From positions 1 to 64,000 of the forward strand of contig JAXRKP010001066.1 in assembly GCA_037039925.1 (NCBI GenBank): DNA of 64,000 bases. Reading direction: 5' to 3'. Shown here one piece after another: positions 61,486-64,000 of this stretch. This stretch comes from Doris montereyensis (Eukaryota > Mollusca > Gastropoda > Nudibranchia > Dorididae). Numbering within the stretch: position 1 is the stretch's first letter; every line of letters starts with the position of its first letter. The notes beneath the pieces are model-generated. The model was not told where the DNA came from. It did no database searches and was given only the letters and a program-made list of their open reading frames with translations. A program made the position numbers and the translations under genes.

Positions 61486-61727
61486 CTGCAATAAAGAAAA
61501 CATATTGAGTCATGTTCATAGAATACTTCAGTTTTATTAGCTTTAAGCATTATGCCATGTGCCATATTAATAGTACAAAAAATGAACTGAAGGATTAGGA
61601 AGAAGAGATAGTAATGGTAAATTAGATATTGGTCTGTAGTTTTCAGAATATTATGATCAAGACTTCTTTTCTTAAGTACAGGCCTAATCAATTGGATATA
61701 TTTCCTGTTCTGAGAGACATGTTCACC
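61486..61727. other. Intronic spacer upstream of the P-domain exon
   Basis: AT-rich intron sequence between the exon acceptor and the LINE copy C. No other signal recognised. Confidence 0.5.
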
Positions 61728-64000
61728 GGGAAGTGGACAGGTAAGTACCTGTATGGGCAGTAGACGATTAAGCCCTCCACAAGTCTCCTGCTGCCTTTGC
61801 AGGCAGGTCTTGCTGACCAAAGCCTAAAGGGAGTTAACCCTGACATAAAATAACAAGGCCTGGTAGGGGCTCAAGGTGGCAGACCCACCATCTACCTAGG
61901 GTATAGTGGAGTAATCCTTACTTATCCAAAACCAAAATGATTCAGATAAAATAAATGTAATATACCTGGCTTGACCTTTCAACGACGAACATTGAAACGA
62001 ACACAGACTGTGACTTTTTGGAAACATGGAATGTTAGGAAATAAATGGAAAAGAGTTAGAATTAGTTGAAGAAATGGAAAAATTCAAAGTGGACATTTTG
62101 ACCATTATAGCAACAAAGAAAAAGGACAAGGAATAGAAAATGTAGACAAAATAATATTTTAATCTTCTCAGGAGTAGATGTCAAAGATAGAGCTAGAGCA
62201 GGAGTAGGCCTCCTAGTGCATAAAAGGCATAAAAAAGCTACTAAAGCTGGAAATTTATAAGCCCACGGTAATTAGAGGTAAATGTATAAAGAAACACTCC
62301 TCAGTTATATTGAAGAGGTCTGTGGTAGGAAACAAATTAAAGGAGATAGGAAAAGAACAGCATGGTGGAATGAGAATGTCAAGACTAAGATCATACAAAA
62401 CAAGGATGCCTGGAAGAAATACTTGCAAACAAAGAGACCAGAGGATAGGATAGGTTACGTGAATAAAAGAACTATCGTCAAAGAGGAAGTGAGGAAAGCA
62501 AAACAGGAACAATGGAAAGAGTTTGGACGAAAACTTCAGGAAAGCAATCAAGGAAATCAAATGCTGTTCTGGGAGGCAATGAAGAGCATGAGAAAGACCA
62601 AAACATGCCCAATATGACAAATTAAGAATGTTAAAGGAGAAATAATGAAAGAAGACAGCGAAATCATGGAGACATGGAGAAATTATTTTTGAACAATTAC
62701 ATAATCCCTCCAGAACATTATGAAAAAAGAAGTAAAGATCAATTAGTAAGAGAAACAAGTAATCCAGAGGAGACAGCTGAAGATGTGGACATATCAATGG
62801 AAGAAATCTAAACAGCTATAAGAAAAGTGAAGTTAGGAAAAGCCCCAGGAGCAGATCAAGTTTATCCAGAAATGATTAAAAACCAAGGGAGAGAGGCAGA
62901 CAAACTATTACATGCAATATGCCAACAAGCATAGAAGTCCAGACAGGTGCCAGACGACTAGAAAAGGGAAAACGGTAGTGCCAATACATAAGAAAGGATC
63001 AACTATGGAATGCTCAAACTATAGAGGGATATCACTTCTTAGTGTTCCAGGAAAAGTATATGCCAGGATACTGAAATGAGACTAAGAAAAAGAGTAGAGG
63101 ATCAGATTTTAAGAGCATCAGAGTGGATTTAGACCAGGAAGAAGTGTACAAGACCACATATTTACAATTAGACAAATAATAGAAAAATTCCTTGAGCGAA
63201 ACATTGACTTGCACCTGTGTTTTATTGACTTAGAAAAGTCATTTGACACTGTGAGAAGGAACGAACTACGGCATTCCTTAAAAGAACACAACGTAGAGCA
63301 AAATTTAATAGAAGCCATTAAATGTTTTTACAATAAACCAACATGTGCAGTGAGTAGCTGGAAACATATATGCAGAATTTGATGTAGATATAGGAGTAAG
63401 ACAGGGTTTTATCCTAAGCCCCTTTTGTTTATCACATTTATGAATTCAGTCGCAAAGGCATCCTCAAAAATGAAGAAAATGAATGTAGGTATATGGAAAC
63501 TCAAACCAGTAAATGTATCAATGTTTTCCTTTGCCGATGATTTAGTTCTGTTTGGAAAACCGGAAGAGTGACCTTTAGTCGAATATCAACATTATGAACA
63601 ACGAACTAAATAAAAGAGGAATGAGAGTAAATACAAAGAAAACCAAAACAATGCTAGTAACTAGGGAAGCTAAAACACAAAATCTTAAATTGGGCAGGAG
63701 AATTTAGAACAAGCTCAAAGCTACAATTACCTACGAGTAATGATTAACTCAGAGGAAAACTAACAGAAGAAATCAGCCAGAGAATCAAAAAGGCAATGAC
63801 AATATATAACCATCTAGGAAAGGCATTTGAAGATAAACAAGAATTGTCAACAAAACCAAAATGGCAGTATACAATACAGTTTATTGCCCTACTCTCCTCT
63901 ATGGCAGCAAAATCTGGACCTTAGACAGTAGAGAATACAGTAGAGTACAGGCAAATGAAATGAAATATATCTAAGAAGCATAGTAGGGAAAACTAAAAGA
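61728..64000 (+). mobile_element. Family-1 LINE, copy C (5' end present, runs off window)
   Basis: It starts near AGTGGACAGGTAAGTACCTG, which aligns with the 5' end of copy B. A single 5' UTR monomer is present, then the start of the endonuclease. Most of the endonuclease is deleted at about 62245-62280. Next comes the linker region (RKRTAWWNENVKTKIIQNKD and AKQEQWKEFGRKLQ) and the RT, with an intact FADD at 63530-63541 (SFADDLVLFGKPEE). It continues to the window edge in the C-terminal region. Frameshifts and stops are numerous, so it is not autonomous. It lies antisense within the furin-like gene. Confidence 0.9.

Overview
This window looks like an animal nuclear genome, AT-rich, intron-rich and extremely repeat-rich. 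The gene content (a furin/PCSK5-type proprotein convertase with a multi-repeat Cys-rich region), several non-LTR retrotransposon lineages and hAT-like debris suggest a marine or freshwater invertebrate. A lophotrochozoan, perhaps a mollusc, is my best guess, but that is inference and not proven by any single marker. No bacterial or viral genes were seen.

Layout. Roughly 60% of the 64 kb is tandem arrays with units of about 23-120 bp. From left to right the main ones are: a ~37-bp array cut by the window edge (1-284), a near-perfect 30-bp array (2388-2597), a 27-bp array (5.44-8.66 kb), a 46-bp array (9.95-11.28 kb), a ~105-125-bp array (13.0-15.63 kb), (CT)n blocks (18.4-19.2 kb), a ~23-bp array almost free of G on the + strand (19.3-25.3 kb), two arrays grown inside a LINE (25.9-26.8 kb), a 55-bp array (28.1-28.5 kb), a 49-bp array (29.0-30.26 kb), an 8.4-kb family of 30-bp units (30.9-39.35 kb), a 56/36-bp array (39.65-42.18 kb), a 45-bp array split by a LINE (42.73-43.17 kb, continuing at 46.23 kb), a 28-bp array (46.58-51.73 kb), a 32-bp array (54.98-56.61 kb) and a 50-bp array (56.61-61.35 kb).

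Genes. One cellular gene can be read through the repeats: the 3' half of a furin-like, membrane-bound proprotein convertase on the minus strand. Its exons are at 61485-61352 (end of the P domain), 54944-54856 and 42574-42392 (Cys-rich furin repeats), and 12213-11871 (last furin repeat, transmembrane segment and acidic tail with a YxxPhi motif). The phases of the first three exons fit each other. The last exon needs a missing exon or indels and contains two internal frame changes. The introns (about 6.4, 12.3 and 30.2 kb) are built almost entirely from the tandem arrays. A second, weaker spliced coding signal is on the + strand at 52.08-52.84 kb, possibly a piggyBac-like transposase N-terminus.

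Mobile elements. Family-1 LINE occurs three times: a degenerate + copy at 16.8-17.95 kb; a ~3.06-kb minus copy at 43.17-46.23 kb inserted in the 45-bp array with a 14-bp target duplication; and a + copy from 61.73 kb past the window end. Family-2 LINE (minus, 25.34-26.99 kb) has two internal reverse-transcriptase segments amplified into tandem arrays. Two more LINE fragments lie at 15.88-16.8 kb. A 445-bp hAT-type MITE with a perfect 8-bp target duplication is at 32378-32822, and a second possible ~231-bp MITE at 39358-39588. An unidentified ~600-bp dispersed repeat occurs twice (3.5-4.1 kb and 12.36-13.0 kb).

The most interesting theme is the origin of minisatellites from functional sequence. 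The 50-bp array abuts, and seems to have been seeded from, an exon-intron junction of the furin-like gene, and the 46- and 37-bp arrays grew from consecutive coding segments of a LINE.
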